Positions 24,586-32,898 of a stretch of 64,000 nt of DNA are shown one piece after another. A program made the position numbers and the translations under genes. The stretch lies in contig NZ_CP009211.1 of NCBI RefSeq assembly GCF_000739455.1, positions 2,168,595 through 2,232,594 on the forward strand, written 5' to 3'. Origin of the DNA: Corynebacterium imitans. Lineage in GTDB: Bacteria > Actinomycetota > Actinomycetes > Mycobacteriales > Mycobacteriaceae. Under the pieces are notes generated by a model. That model saw only the letters and a list, made by a program, of their open reading frames with translations, searched no databases and was not told where the DNA came from. The first letter of the stretch is position 1, and every line of letters begins with the position of its first letter.

Positions 24586-27531
24586 TTAGCGCAGTGGAAA
24601 GGCGAGGAAGGTCCGGAAGAACTCCCGGTTCTGGTACAGGCCGAAACCGATGCCGCCTGTCGCGGCGAGCACGCCAAGGACAAACGCGAGGATCCGGGCG
24701 GTGATGGTCGCATCCGTCACCTGCGCCGCAGCGCCAGCGGAGCCGCCCTTGCTTGCCGACGGCAACACCGTGACCGTCGCATTCGTCACCGCCTCGGTGG
24801 AGTCAGCGAAGGTCACGCGCACCTTCACGTTGCGCACGCCGGGCTCGGCACCGTCAGTGGCCTCGACGGTCAGCGCGCCGGTGGCCTCGTCAATCCGCAT
24901 GCGCAGCCCCGGCACGGCCTCGACCAGGGAAAACGCGGTGGCCTTGAATTCGGGCGTGATCGTGGCGGACTGACTCGGGCGCACCTGCGCGGCACCGAAG
25001 TCGGTGGGCACGGCCCCCGACATCGCCGCGACGACGGTCGCCTGGGTGGACAGTAGGCGCCAGGATCCGTCGCTAAACGTGGCCTTCACCTGCACGTTCG
25101 AGCTGTCGCCCGGCTTGGCTCCGGCTGGCGCGGACACGGTCAGCTCACCGGTGGACTCGTCGACGCTCGCGGGCCAAGCCAGCCCCGCGAACGTGGAGGC
25201 AAGCGCGAACCTGGTGCCCTCCGGCACGCCCTGCGCCTGCGCGGTTACCGCCACCTCACCCGTGGGGAGCACGAACGGCTCCCAGGTGATTTCCGCATGA
25301 CGGGCAAGCGAATCAGTGGTGAGCACTGCGTCCAGCGAGGTCTCGGACCCGTCCGGGAACTCGGCGCGCACCCCGACCGTGTAGGAGGTATCAGGGGCGG
25401 CGTCCTCGGGCAGGCGCGCGGTGATCTCGCCGGTGGACTCGTTGACGTCCAGCGACATCGGCACGGAACCGGAAGCTGTGAACGCCACGCCCTCAGGCAC
25501 TGTGCCGCTGGGCTTGATCGTGATGTTGCCCTGGGCGTCCGCGTAGGCGGCGTCGTAGTGCAGGTCGGTTTCCTGCGCCATCGACGCCTGCTCCCGCACG
25601 CCGATGACCAGCGGCGTTTCCGCCTCCGAGCCGTCCGCGTAGGTGGCGATCACCGTGACCTCCAGCGGCGCGAGGTCCTCCGGCGCGGTAGCTTCAACCT
25701 CGCCGCTTTCGCGATCCACGCGCACCTCCCAGCCCCGCAGCGCCGCGTCCTGTGCCAGGCTGAAGTCCGTGTCCGCAGGCACGTCCGCGTTGGTCTGCCG
25801 CACGGTGACGGTCTCTCCTGCGCTCGCTTGTTTCTGTGCGTACGCCGGCGCATACAGCTGCGCGGCGCGCGCCTTGAGCACCTCAAAGTGGGCGACGGTA
25901 CGCTCGCTCGACCCGTCCGGGTACAGCACGTCCACGTCCACCAACTTCGGCTTACCCACCGGCGCGTCCAGCGGCGCGGCGTAGGTGACCGCGCCGTTTT
26001 CGTCCACGCTCACGTCCTCGCCCTGGACCTCGAAGCGCGTGCCCTCGGGCAACGGCTGGTTGTTGAAGGCGGAGTTGTTCACCGTGAAAGTGGCACGCGG
26101 CGGCGCTGACGTGGCCTTTCCACCCGCGCGGACGTAGGCGACCGTGTAGGTGGGAGTGAAGCGCTGCGCGTCTTCGGCTGCTTCGACCACGCGGATGCGG
26201 ATCACGTCGTGCTCGCCGTTCGAGGTCGCCACCGGCACCTCGTACAGCCCGGGGGCAGTATCTATCGACGGCTGCACGTACACCTGGCCGCCACGAAACA
26301 CCGTCACCCAGTCGGGCACACCATCGGTGGCATAAACGGTCACCCCCAGCTCCGCGCGCGTCGGATCGAAGGCGTCCTCCGCACCGGCAGCGACTTCCAG
26401 TTCATCCCAGCCGAACTGGTCCAGCTCTTCCGGGTCCTCGGGATCAACAGGCTCGACCGGTTTCTCCGGCTCAGGCTCCGGTTCCTCCCCTTCAACCACC
26501 AGGTCGAAGTTGTCCACGTAGCGCTCGCCGTCTTCTGTAATCACATCGACGCTGACGTGCGAGGTGCCAGACTCCGCGGGCGTGCCTTCGATCACGCGCT
26601 CCTCGCCGTTGAAGTCCAGGCCTTCCGGCAGCCCGTCGACCTCCACCGAGGCCGCGTTGTCCAGCTCCAGCGGGATCCGCACATCTTCCCCCGGGGAAAG
26701 CGGCGCGTCCGGTTTCTCGGCCAGCTCCGCCTCCTGAGTCTCCAGGCCAGCCGGGTCACGGAAGGTGATGGTGAAGCGGCTCTCCAGAGGGCCAGCCCCG
26801 TTGACCAGGGGGTTGCCGTCCCGATCCACCACGCGCAGCGTGACCGGATACTGGCCTGTCCCCTGTGGGCGGCCGTTGACGTAGTAGTACACGCTGCGCT
26901 TCACGCCGGGTGCCTGCACGGTGGTCCAGAGCCCGTCCGGCAGGCCGTCGATTTCCAGCTTCGCGCCGGAGGGCACGTTCACGGCACGCAGGTAGAGCGG
27001 CAGGATGAGCCTGCCGGACCAGTAGGTTTTGTCCCCCGGCGCGATCAGGTACGGCTCGTCGGCGAGCTGGACGTGCGCGGAGTATTCACCGACCGAGCCG
27101 TCGGCAAAGTCCACGTGCACCGGCACGTCGAACTCGTCGACCATCTCCGCGGTGAAGGGGTGCGGCGGGGTCACCTCCAGGCTGCCGTCCTCGCTCAGTG
27201 TGACATCCCACCCCTCCGGGGCAGCGAATTCTTCGCTCAACGACCACGTCTGCGGGGTACCGACCACACCAAGCGCACCGAGAATTCCCGATCCGCGCAC
27301 CTCCGGCTCCGCGGAGGCAGCACCGCCGAAGGAGGGGCGCAGCGTGTCCCAGGTGATATTCGTGCGCTCGGCGTCCGAGCGTGAAAAACGCGAGGGCGCG
27401 GCCTCGGCCGCAGGCAGCGTGTGCGGGGCCGCGATCGGCTCCACGCCGACAACAACGAGCGAGGCTCCGAGGGCGCATGCCGCGAGCGTGACCCCCCGGC
27501 GTACGGTGGTGCGCCTTAATGTGTTGCCCAT
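24586..27531 (-). CDS. Large repeat-rich surface protein (Rib/YPDG-like modules), membrane anchored
   Basis: 981 aa from the ATG at 27531 (AAGGAGGG site). A signal peptide covers about 1-46. The body is a chain of all-beta modules, each ending in a strand such as VDVLYPDGSSERTV, VIATYADGSEAETP, VRAEFPDGSETSL, VKATFSDGSWRLL or VRVTFADSTEAVT; at least six are visible. A Pro/Glu-rich hinge lies near residue 350-380. The C-terminus is a single membrane helix with a short cytoplasmic tail and no LPxTG. Such modules form stiff extracellular stalks. It lies directly upstream of the metalloprotease gene. The ligand is unknown. Confidence 0.85.
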   Translation of the reverse strand: MGNTLRRTTVRRGVTLAACALGASLVVVGVEPIAAPHTLPAAEAAPSRFSRSDAERTNITWDTLRPSFGGAASAEPEVRGSGILGALGVVGTPQTWSLSEEFAAPEGWDVTLSEDGSLEVTPPHPFTAEMVDEFDVPVHVDFADGSVGEYSAHVQLADEPYLIAPGDKTYWSGRLILPLYLRAVNVPSGAKLEIDGLPDGLWTTVQAPGVKRSVYYYVNGRPQGTGQYPVTLRVVDRDGNPLVNGAGPLESRFTITFRDPAGLETQEAELAEKPDAPLSPGEDVRIPLELDNAASVEVDGLPEGLDFNGEERVIEGTPAESGTSHVSVDVITEDGERYVDNFDLVVEGEEPEPEPEKPVEPVDPEDPEELDQFGWDELEVAAGAEDAFDPTRAELGVTVYATDGVPDWVTVFRGGQVYVQPSIDTAPGLYEVPVATSNGEHDVIRIRVVEAAEDAQRFTPTYTVAYVRAGGKATSAPPRATFTVNNSAFNNQPLPEGTRFEVQGEDVSVDENGAVTYAAPLDAPVGKPKLVDVDVLYPDGSSERTVAHFEVLKARAAQLYAPAYAQKQASAGETVTVRQTNADVPADTDFSLAQDAALRGWEVRVDRESGEVEATAPEDLAPLEVTVIATYADGSEAETPLVIGVREQASMAQETDLHYDAAYADAQGNITIKPSGTVPEGVAFTASGSVPMSLDVNESTGEITARLPEDAAPDTSYTVGVRAEFPDGSETSLDAVLTTDSLARHAEITWEPFVLPTGEVAVTAQAQGVPEGTRFALASTFAGLAWPASVDESTGELTVSAPAGAKPGDSSNVQVKATFSDGSWRLLSTQATVVAAMSGAVPTDFGAAQVRPSQSATITPEFKATAFSLVEAVPGLRMRIDEATGALTVEATDGAEPGVRNVKVRVTFADSTEAVTNATVTVLPSASKGGSAGAAAQVTDATITARILAFVLGVLAATGGIGFGLYQNREFFRTFLAFPLR

Positions 27532-27661
27532 GCGTGGCCCTCCTTCGTTCGCGCGTGCGTTTGCAGCCCGCGGGGTGGGGTACGGGCACACCTCGGAAAT
27601 TCATGCGGTTACTAGGTTTTGCCCATATATTCCTTACTCTACCGCCAGGTACCCAAAACGC

Positions 27662-27709
27662 AATGTCGGCCCGGACGAGTGCGTGACAGATCACATCCGG
27701 GCCGACATT
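27662..27709 (-). terminator. Terminator hairpin of pta-ackA
   Basis: A perfect 14-bp stem (AATGTCGGCCCGGA at 27662-27675 with TCCGGGCCGACATT at 27696-27709) starts 11 nt after the ackA stop codon and is followed on the minus strand by a short T-run (GCGTTTTGG). Confidence 0.85.
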
Positions 27710-27720
27710 CAGCGCATTAG

Positions 27721-28926
27721 CTAAGCAAGCTGCTTGGCAATCCTGCTCGCCTTCTGCGCGATCGCCAGCTCCTCGTTCGTCGGCACGACGAGGACCTTCA
27801 CTGTGGAATCGTCCGTGGAGATGATGCGCGGGCCGTCGTTCGGCTGCGCGTTGCGCTCCGGATCAACCTTCACCCCGTACATTTCCATGTTGTCCAGCGC
27901 GTCAAGGCGAACTTGCTGGTCATTCTCGCCCACGCCTGCGGTGAACGTGATGGCGTCGACGCGACCAAGAGCGATCATGTAGGAGCCAATGTAACGGCGC
28001 AGCTGGTTGATGTAGACGTTGTAGGCCAGCCAGGCGTCACCGTTTTCCTCTTCGATCATCGCGCGCAGCTCGCGGAAATCGTTCACGCCCGACAGCCCCT
28101 TCACACCGGACTGGCGGTTGAGCAGGTTATCAATCTCATCAATAGTCATCCCGCCCTGTCGCACCAGGTGGAAGATGATGCCGGGATCAATATCGCCGGA
28201 GCGCGTCCCCATGACCAGACCGGCCAGCGGGGTCAGACCCATCGAGGTGTCAATGGCATGCCCGTTTTCCACAGCAGAGCAGGACGCACCGTTACCCAGG
28301 TGCAGCACGATTTGGCGCGTGTGCAGCGGGTCGCGTCCGATAAGCCCCGGCACCTGAGAGGAAACAAACTCGTGCGAAGTGCCGTGGAAGCCGTAGCGGC
28401 GGATCTGGTTCTTTTCTGCCACTTCCGCGTTGATCGCATAGAGCGCGGCTGCCGGCGGCAGGTGCCGGAAGAAGCCGGTATCAAACACAGCCACGTGCGG
28501 GATGCCCGGCAGCAGCTCACGGGCGACCTCAATGCCATCGATGTTGGCCGGGTTGTGCAGCGGAGCAAGCGGAATCAGGTCGCGGATCATGTCCACCACC
28601 GGGCCCAGGATCAGCTCCGGCTCGGAGAAGACCATGCCGCCGTGCACCACGCGGTGCCCGACCGCGCTGATGTCCAGCTGGGTGGGGCCGATCCCCTTGG
28701 TTTCAAGGATGCCGAAGCTTTCCTCCAGCCCAACCTTGTGGTCCGGGATGGAGCGCTGCACCACGTACTTCTGGCCGTTGTGCTTGACGGTAATGCGTCC
28801 CTGCTGCTCACCGATCTGCTCCACCAGCCCGGAGACGAAGGGGTCTTCCGAAGCGCTGGATTCCGGATCGACGATCTGGAACTTGATGGAGGATGAACCG
28901 GAGTTAATAACCAGTGCGTATGCCAT
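27721..28926 (-). CDS. ackA: Acetate kinase
   Basis: Converts acetyl phosphate and ADP to acetate and ATP, and the reverse during growth on acetate (401 aa). Family signatures: the N-terminal [11 protein letters not shown] phosphate loop, GHRVVHGG near 85, AVFDTGFF near 145 and the [12 protein letters not shown] signature near 175. The ATG follows the pta stop codon without any gap, which fits the pta-ackA operon of C. glutamicum. No residue loss is seen. Confidence 0.97.
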   Translation of the reverse strand: MAYALVINSGSSSIKFQIVDPESSASEDPFVSGLVEQIGEQQGRITVKHNGQKYVVQRSIPDHKVGLEESFGILETKGIGPTQLDISAVGHRVVHGGMVFSEPELILGPVVDMIRDLIPLAPLHNPANIDGIEVARELLPGIPHVAVFDTGFFRHLPPAAALYAINAEVAEKNQIRRYGFHGTSHEFVSSQVPGLIGRDPLHTRQIVLHLGNGASCSAVENGHAIDTSMGLTPLAGLVMGTRSGDIDPGIIFHLVRQGGMTIDEIDNLLNRQSGVKGLSGVNDFRELRAMIEEENGDAWLAYNVYINQLRRYIGSYMIALGRVDAITFTAGVGENDQQVRLDALDNMEMYGVKVDPERNAQPNDGPRIISTDDSTVKVLVVPTNEELAIAQKASRIAKQLA

Positions 28927-30282
28927 TTACTTTGCTCCTGCCTGAATAGCGGTGATTGCGACGGTATTGACAATGTCCGGCACAGTCGCGCCACGAGACA
29001 GGTCATTGACGGGCTTGTTCAGCCCCTGCAGCACCGGACCAACGGCGAGCGCGCCACCAGTGCGCTGCGCGATCTTGTAGCCAGCGTTGCCGGCCTCCAG
29101 GTCGGGGAAGATAAAGACGTTGGCCTGGCCCGCGACCGGGGAGTCCGGGGCTTTCTTCGCGCCCACGCCGGGGTCGCACGCCGCGTCGAACTGCAGCGGT
29201 CCGTCGACAGCCAGCTCCGGGTTCGCGGCCTTCGCGGCCTCCAGCGCTGCGACGGCACGATCCACGTCCGGGCCCGCGCCGGAGGCACCGGTGGAGTAGG
29301 ACAGCAGTGCGACCTTCGGGTCGATGCCGAACTGGGAGGCAGTCTCCGCGGAGACCACGGCGATCTCGCCGAGCTGCTCAGCGGTCGGATTCGGGTTCAC
29401 GGCACAGTCGCCGAAGGCCCAGAGGCGGCCGCGCATGACCATGAGGAAGATCGAGGAGACCACGGACGCACCCGGAGCCGTCTTAATGATCTGGAACGAC
29501 GGCTTAATCGTGTGCGCGGTGGTGTGCGCCGCACCGGAGACCATGCCGTCTGCCAGGCCCTTGTGCACCATCATGGTGGCGAAGTAGGAGATGTCCTGCA
29601 TGGTCTCGCGTGCCTGCTCAAGCGTAATGCCCTTCTTCTTGCGCAGCTCCGCAAACTCGGCGGCGAACTCTTCCAGCAGCTCAGACTTCGCGTGGTCAAT
29701 CACCTGCGCCTTGGACAGGTCCAGCCCCTGTGTCTCCGCGCGGCGAGCAATGTCATCGACGTCGCCCAGGATGGTCAGCTTGGCCACGTCCTTGGCCAGC
29801 AGCTGGTGCGCCGCCTTAAGGATGCGATCGTCCTCGCCCTCCGGCAGCACGATGTGCGCCTGGTTCTCCTTCGCGCGCCCAATCAGCCAGGATTCAAATA
29901 CCTCTGCGCTCATGACGGGCTCGGCTTCGGCCTCTACCTGCAGCGCTGCCGCATCAAGGGCCCCTTGCTTCACGACGCCCGCGAGCACCGCCCCTTTCTG
30001 CCCAAACACTTCCTCCTCGTGCCCGGTATTCTCCGGCGTGGGGGTCACTAGCACGACAGGCACGCCGTATGCTGCGGCGACTTCCGCGTCGAAGGTGTAG
30101 TCGCCGCTGCCCAAGATGAGCGCGTCGCCTTGCGCGAGTAGCTCCTGGCCGTACGCCTCAGCCAGGGTCTGGCCCTCGACGCGAGCGGCGCGGACACCAA
30201 GTGCGTCTGCGAGTGCTGCAATGTCAACGTCATCGAGTGTGCACTTGGCTGCGGTGATGAGCAGTGAGCGGCTATTCGCCAT
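28927..30282 (-). CDS. pta: Phosphate acetyltransferase
   Basis: Interconverts acetyl-CoA and acetyl phosphate (451 aa). The C-terminal PTA domain (about 125-450) shows HIVLPEGEDDRIL, GAAHTTAHTIKP, IFLMVMRGRLWAFGDCAVN and SYSTGASGAGPDVD, all conserved in the family. The N-terminal 115 residues are a short version of the BioD-like regulatory domain, as in other corynebacteria and unlike the much longer E. coli enzyme. The ATG at 30282 has an AAGGTGG site; longer in-frame readings have none. First gene of the operon with ackA. Confidence 0.96.
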   Translation of the reverse strand: MANSRSLLITAAKCTLDDVDIAALADALGVRAARVEGQTLAEAYGQELLAQGDALILGSGDYTFDAEVAAAYGVPVVLVTPTPENTGHEEEVFGQKGAVLAGVVKQGALDAAALQVEAEAEPVMSAEVFESWLIGRAKENQAHIVLPEGEDDRILKAAHQLLAKDVAKLTILGDVDDIARRAETQGLDLSKAQVIDHAKSELLEEFAAEFAELRKKKGITLEQARETMQDISYFATMMVHKGLADGMVSGAAHTTAHTIKPSFQIIKTAPGASVVSSIFLMVMRGRLWAFGDCAVNPNPTAEQLGEIAVVSAETASQFGIDPKVALLSYSTGASGAGPDVDRAVAALEAAKAANPELAVDGPLQFDAACDPGVGAKKAPDSPVAGQANVFIFPDLEAGNAGYKIAQRTGGALAVGPVLQGLNKPVNDLSRGATVPDIVNTVAITAIQAGAK

Positions 30283-30344
30283 GAGTCCACCTTTCGTATC
30301 CAGGCGTATCTGCGGCCTGGTTCGAGTTGCCATAAACAGTGACC

Positions 30345-30371
30345 AGTGTACCGACGAATCGCGACGTGCAA
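30345..30371 (-). promoter_or_regulatory. Candidate pta-ackA promoter
   Basis: On the minus strand TTGCAC (30371-30366) and TACACT (30350-30345) are separated by 15 nt, about 60 nt before the pta start. The spacer is short, so the -35 assignment is uncertain. Confidence 0.3.
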
Positions 30372-30439
30372 CGCCCCAATGTGCTCTGCTGGCCTGTGCC
30401 ATTCAGCATAGATCACACCAATTGCTTGAAGAATATACG

Positions 30440-30479
30440 TCCGGCCCGGCACCCCCGTGGTAGGGAGCGCCGGGCCGGA
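30440..30479 (-). terminator. Terminator hairpin after the repeat surface protein gene
   Basis: An 11-bp stem TCCGGCCCGGC (30440-30450) pairs with GCCGGGCCGGA (30469-30479). It lies 60 nt beyond the stop codon at 30539. A TTTT follows it on the plus strand and only a mixed AT-rich tract on the minus strand, so it may work in both directions. Confidence 0.65.
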
Positions 30480-30538
30480 TTTTCGCCGTTGACCGGCTGC
30501 GCACGGTACTGCGTCAGCGCAGCGCGGTCACGCTTGGC

Positions 30539-32218
30539 TTACTTCTGGTCCTTCTTGGAGGAGGTCCAGGTCTTACCGGAAGAACCCTTCAGGGAATCAA
30601 CCTTGACCGAGCTCTTCGCGTCACCAGGTGCGCAGTTGTCGTAGATGATCGTGCCAGCCAGGATGCCAGCGGCGATCACTGCGAGACCAGCACCGACGGT
30701 AGCCAGGTCGAAGCCTGCCTTACGCAGCTGTGCGTTCATCTGGGACAGTGCCTGTGCAGTCTCCGGGTTGAACATGCCCAGGTTCTTCTGGATCTGAGCG
30801 TTTGCACGCTCGATGTCCATGGACACGTTCTCCACGAAGTCCGTCAGACCCGGGATGGTCAGCTGGGTAGCCAGGCCGATCGGGATCAGCGCCAGCAGCG
30901 GGAGACCGAAGCCAACCGCGGAAGCGATGCACTTGCCCGTATCAGCCGGACCCTGCGGGGCCGGTGCAGGCTTGCCGTCCTGCGGCTTGCTGTTCTTATC
31001 GAACGGGTTGTAGCCCTTCTCGGCTTCTTCCTTGTTCGACACACCGTCACCGTCAGCGTCGCCTTCCGGATCCAGGATGGACTTGCCGTCCTGGCCCACA
31101 AGCTTGAACTTCGCGTCCGCGCGGTCCGTGGAGCCATCCGCGTACTCGAACTCGACGTCAACGTTCGGCTCAGCAACCGGGGTCAAAGCCTCTACGACCT
31201 TGTTCCAGTCCTTCTCGCCCAACTCAGCGAACTGCTTTGCCAACTCCTCGTTGCTCGGAGCCTGACCGGTGATCACACCGTCAGCGTCGTTCGTGAACTC
31301 CCAGCCAGTAGCGTTCTCCGGTGCCTTCACGGTGATGGTGGTGTCTGCCGGAACATCCTTCTCACCGAACGGCTTCTTCGAGTCCTTGGACTCGCCCGGC
31401 TTCACGACGACTGCATCGCCGTAGTTCGGGTCCTCTTCGCTCGCGGTGGTCGTCTTGCCGTTGTCGTCGCGACCCTTCTCGTGGCCCTCGACCGGAACCT
31501 CGATCTCAACCTTGCCGTTCGGCAGATCCGGATCCTCAACAACAACCGTGATCGGACCATCAACATCCTCACCAGGCGTGACGATCACATTACCGTTCTC
31601 GTCAATCTCGGCCGGGACGTCCTTGCCATCCTCATCAGTTGCAGACACCTTCGTGTCCTCATCCGGGTTGGTGACCTTCACACCAGAATCCTGCGGATCA
31701 TCCGTCGGATCAACCGGCTTCACATTGGAATCATCAACCGTGGTCTTGTCATCACCCGGAGTCTCCTCGGAACCGTTGTCATCACGATCCTTCTCGTGAC
31801 CGTTGACCGGAACCTCGATCTCAACCTTGCCGTCCGGCAGATCCGGATCCTCAACAACAACCGTAATCGGACCATCAACATCCTCACCAGGCGTGACGAT
31901 CACATTACCGTTCTCGTCAATCTCGGCCGGGACGTCCTTGCCATCCTCATCAGTTGCAGACACCTTCGTGTCCTCATCCGGGTTGGTGACCTTCACACCA
32001 GAATCCTGCGGATCATCCGTCGGATCAACCGGCTTCACATTGGAATCATCAACCGTGGTCTTGTCATCACCCGGAGTCTCCTCGGAACCGTTGTCATCAC
32101 GATCCTTCTCGTGACCGTTGACCGGAACCTCGATCTCAACCTTGCCGTCCGGCAGATCCGGATCCTCAACAACAACCGTAATCGGACCATCAACATCCTC
32201 ACCAGGCGTGACGATCAC
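30539..32218 (-). CDS. 3' part of the split surface protein gene
   Basis: Open frame of about 559 codons containing the end of repeat 4, repeats 5 and 6, a further beta module (FEYADGSTDRADAKFKLVG), a calcium-type loop DADGDGVSNKEEAEKG, a short Pro-rich linker and a C-terminal region with two hydrophobic helices (CIASAVGFGLPLLALIPIG and LAVIAAGILAGTII), as found at the ends of other corynebacterial YPDG/Rib-type surface proteins. There is no natural start or signal peptide here, so translation of this part alone is doubtful. Confidence 0.75.
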   Translation of the reverse strand: MIVTPGEDVDGPITVVVEDPDLPDGKVEIEVPVNGHEKDRDDNGSEETPGDDKTTVDDSNVKPVDPTDDPQDSGVKVTNPDEDTKVSATDEDGKDVPAEIDENGNVIVTPGEDVDGPITVVVEDPDLPDGKVEIEVPVNGHEKDRDDNGSEETPGDDKTTVDDSNVKPVDPTDDPQDSGVKVTNPDEDTKVSATDEDGKDVPAEIDENGNVIVTPGEDVDGPITVVVEDPDLPNGKVEIEVPVEGHEKGRDDNGKTTTASEEDPNYGDAVVVKPGESKDSKKPFGEKDVPADTTITVKAPENATGWEFTNDADGVITGQAPSNEELAKQFAELGEKDWNKVVEALTPVAEPNVDVEFEYADGSTDRADAKFKLVGQDGKSILDPEGDADGDGVSNKEEAEKGYNPFDKNSKPQDGKPAPAPQGPADTGKCIASAVGFGLPLLALIPIGLATQLTIPGLTDFVENVSMDIERANAQIQKNLGMFNPETAQALSQMNAQLRKAGFDLATVGAGLAVIAAGILAGTIIYDNCAPGDAKSSVKVDSLKGSSGKTWTSSKKDQK

Positions 32219-32404
32219 ATTACCGTTCTCGTCAATCTCGGGTTAAGTGACAAAATGTGTGCTTTTTCGGCTAAGGATTCCCGGCACTGCCTGGGGATAC
32301 GGCGGGATAATGCTCAATGAATCGGGATTCCCGACCATAGACCGGAAGGTCCACCACTTCAAGCGTTGGATGTGCTAGGGGCACAGGCTGTTAAACCAGC
32401 CTGC

Positions 32405-32796
32405 ATGCCAACTCAACACAGAAAGAGAAAACGCAATAGACCCCTGTGCCCGGCATGTCAGCACTCCAGCACAAAAATGGGCACCACCTCCAGCGGAAAA
32501 CAGCGATGGCGCTGCACACACTGCGGGCACACCTTCACCAACCCCAACTCGGCTAAGACCAACGCATACCGGTTTGCCATCTTCATCGACTGGATCACCG
32601 GCCAGCGCCCCCTCGATGCTGTAGCTGCTGTACGCAACGTCTCCAGGCGCACACTGATCCGCTGGTTTACCTACTTCTGGTTCAACGCGACCAAGCCAAC
32701 TCACCCGACGGCCGGCCGAAAGGCTACGACACCGGCATCGACACCGACTTCAACCCCTCCTGGGCCATCCGACACGGCTGGGCAGGACGAACATAA
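32405..32796 (+). pseudogene. Transposase remnant, IS1249-like
   Basis: From the ATG at 32405 the frame encodes an N-terminal zinc ribbon (CPACQHSST, SGKQRWRCTHCGHTF) and a helix-turn-helix-like segment (RPLDAVAAVRNVSRRTLIRW). About 110 codons in, the coherent sequence moves to another frame, in which NPSWAIRHGWAGRT and a stop at 32794-32796 look like the original C-terminus. The catalytic DDE region is missing, so the protein cannot be active. Confidence 0.75.
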
Positions 32797-32836
32797 CCCC
32801 AGCACAACACCCACAAACCACCCATCCCACCCTCCA

Positions 32837-32898
32837 AAAAGCACACATTTTGTCACTTAAGTCGACACGCCGAGAAAAGCACACATTTTGTCGCTTAA
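32837..32898. repeat. Duplicated right end of the IS (two copies, 38 bp apart)
   Basis: AAAAGCACACATTTTGTCAC plus TTAA at 32837-32860 recurs with one change (TCGC for TCAC) at 32875-32898. The inner copy is the exact complement of the left end; the outer copy abuts the target duplication and so was the end used in transposition. Confidence 0.85.

Noticed and set aside
30380..30425. GlxR-like site upstream of pta
   Set aside because: TGTGA is present but the second half reads CTGAA rather than TCACA.
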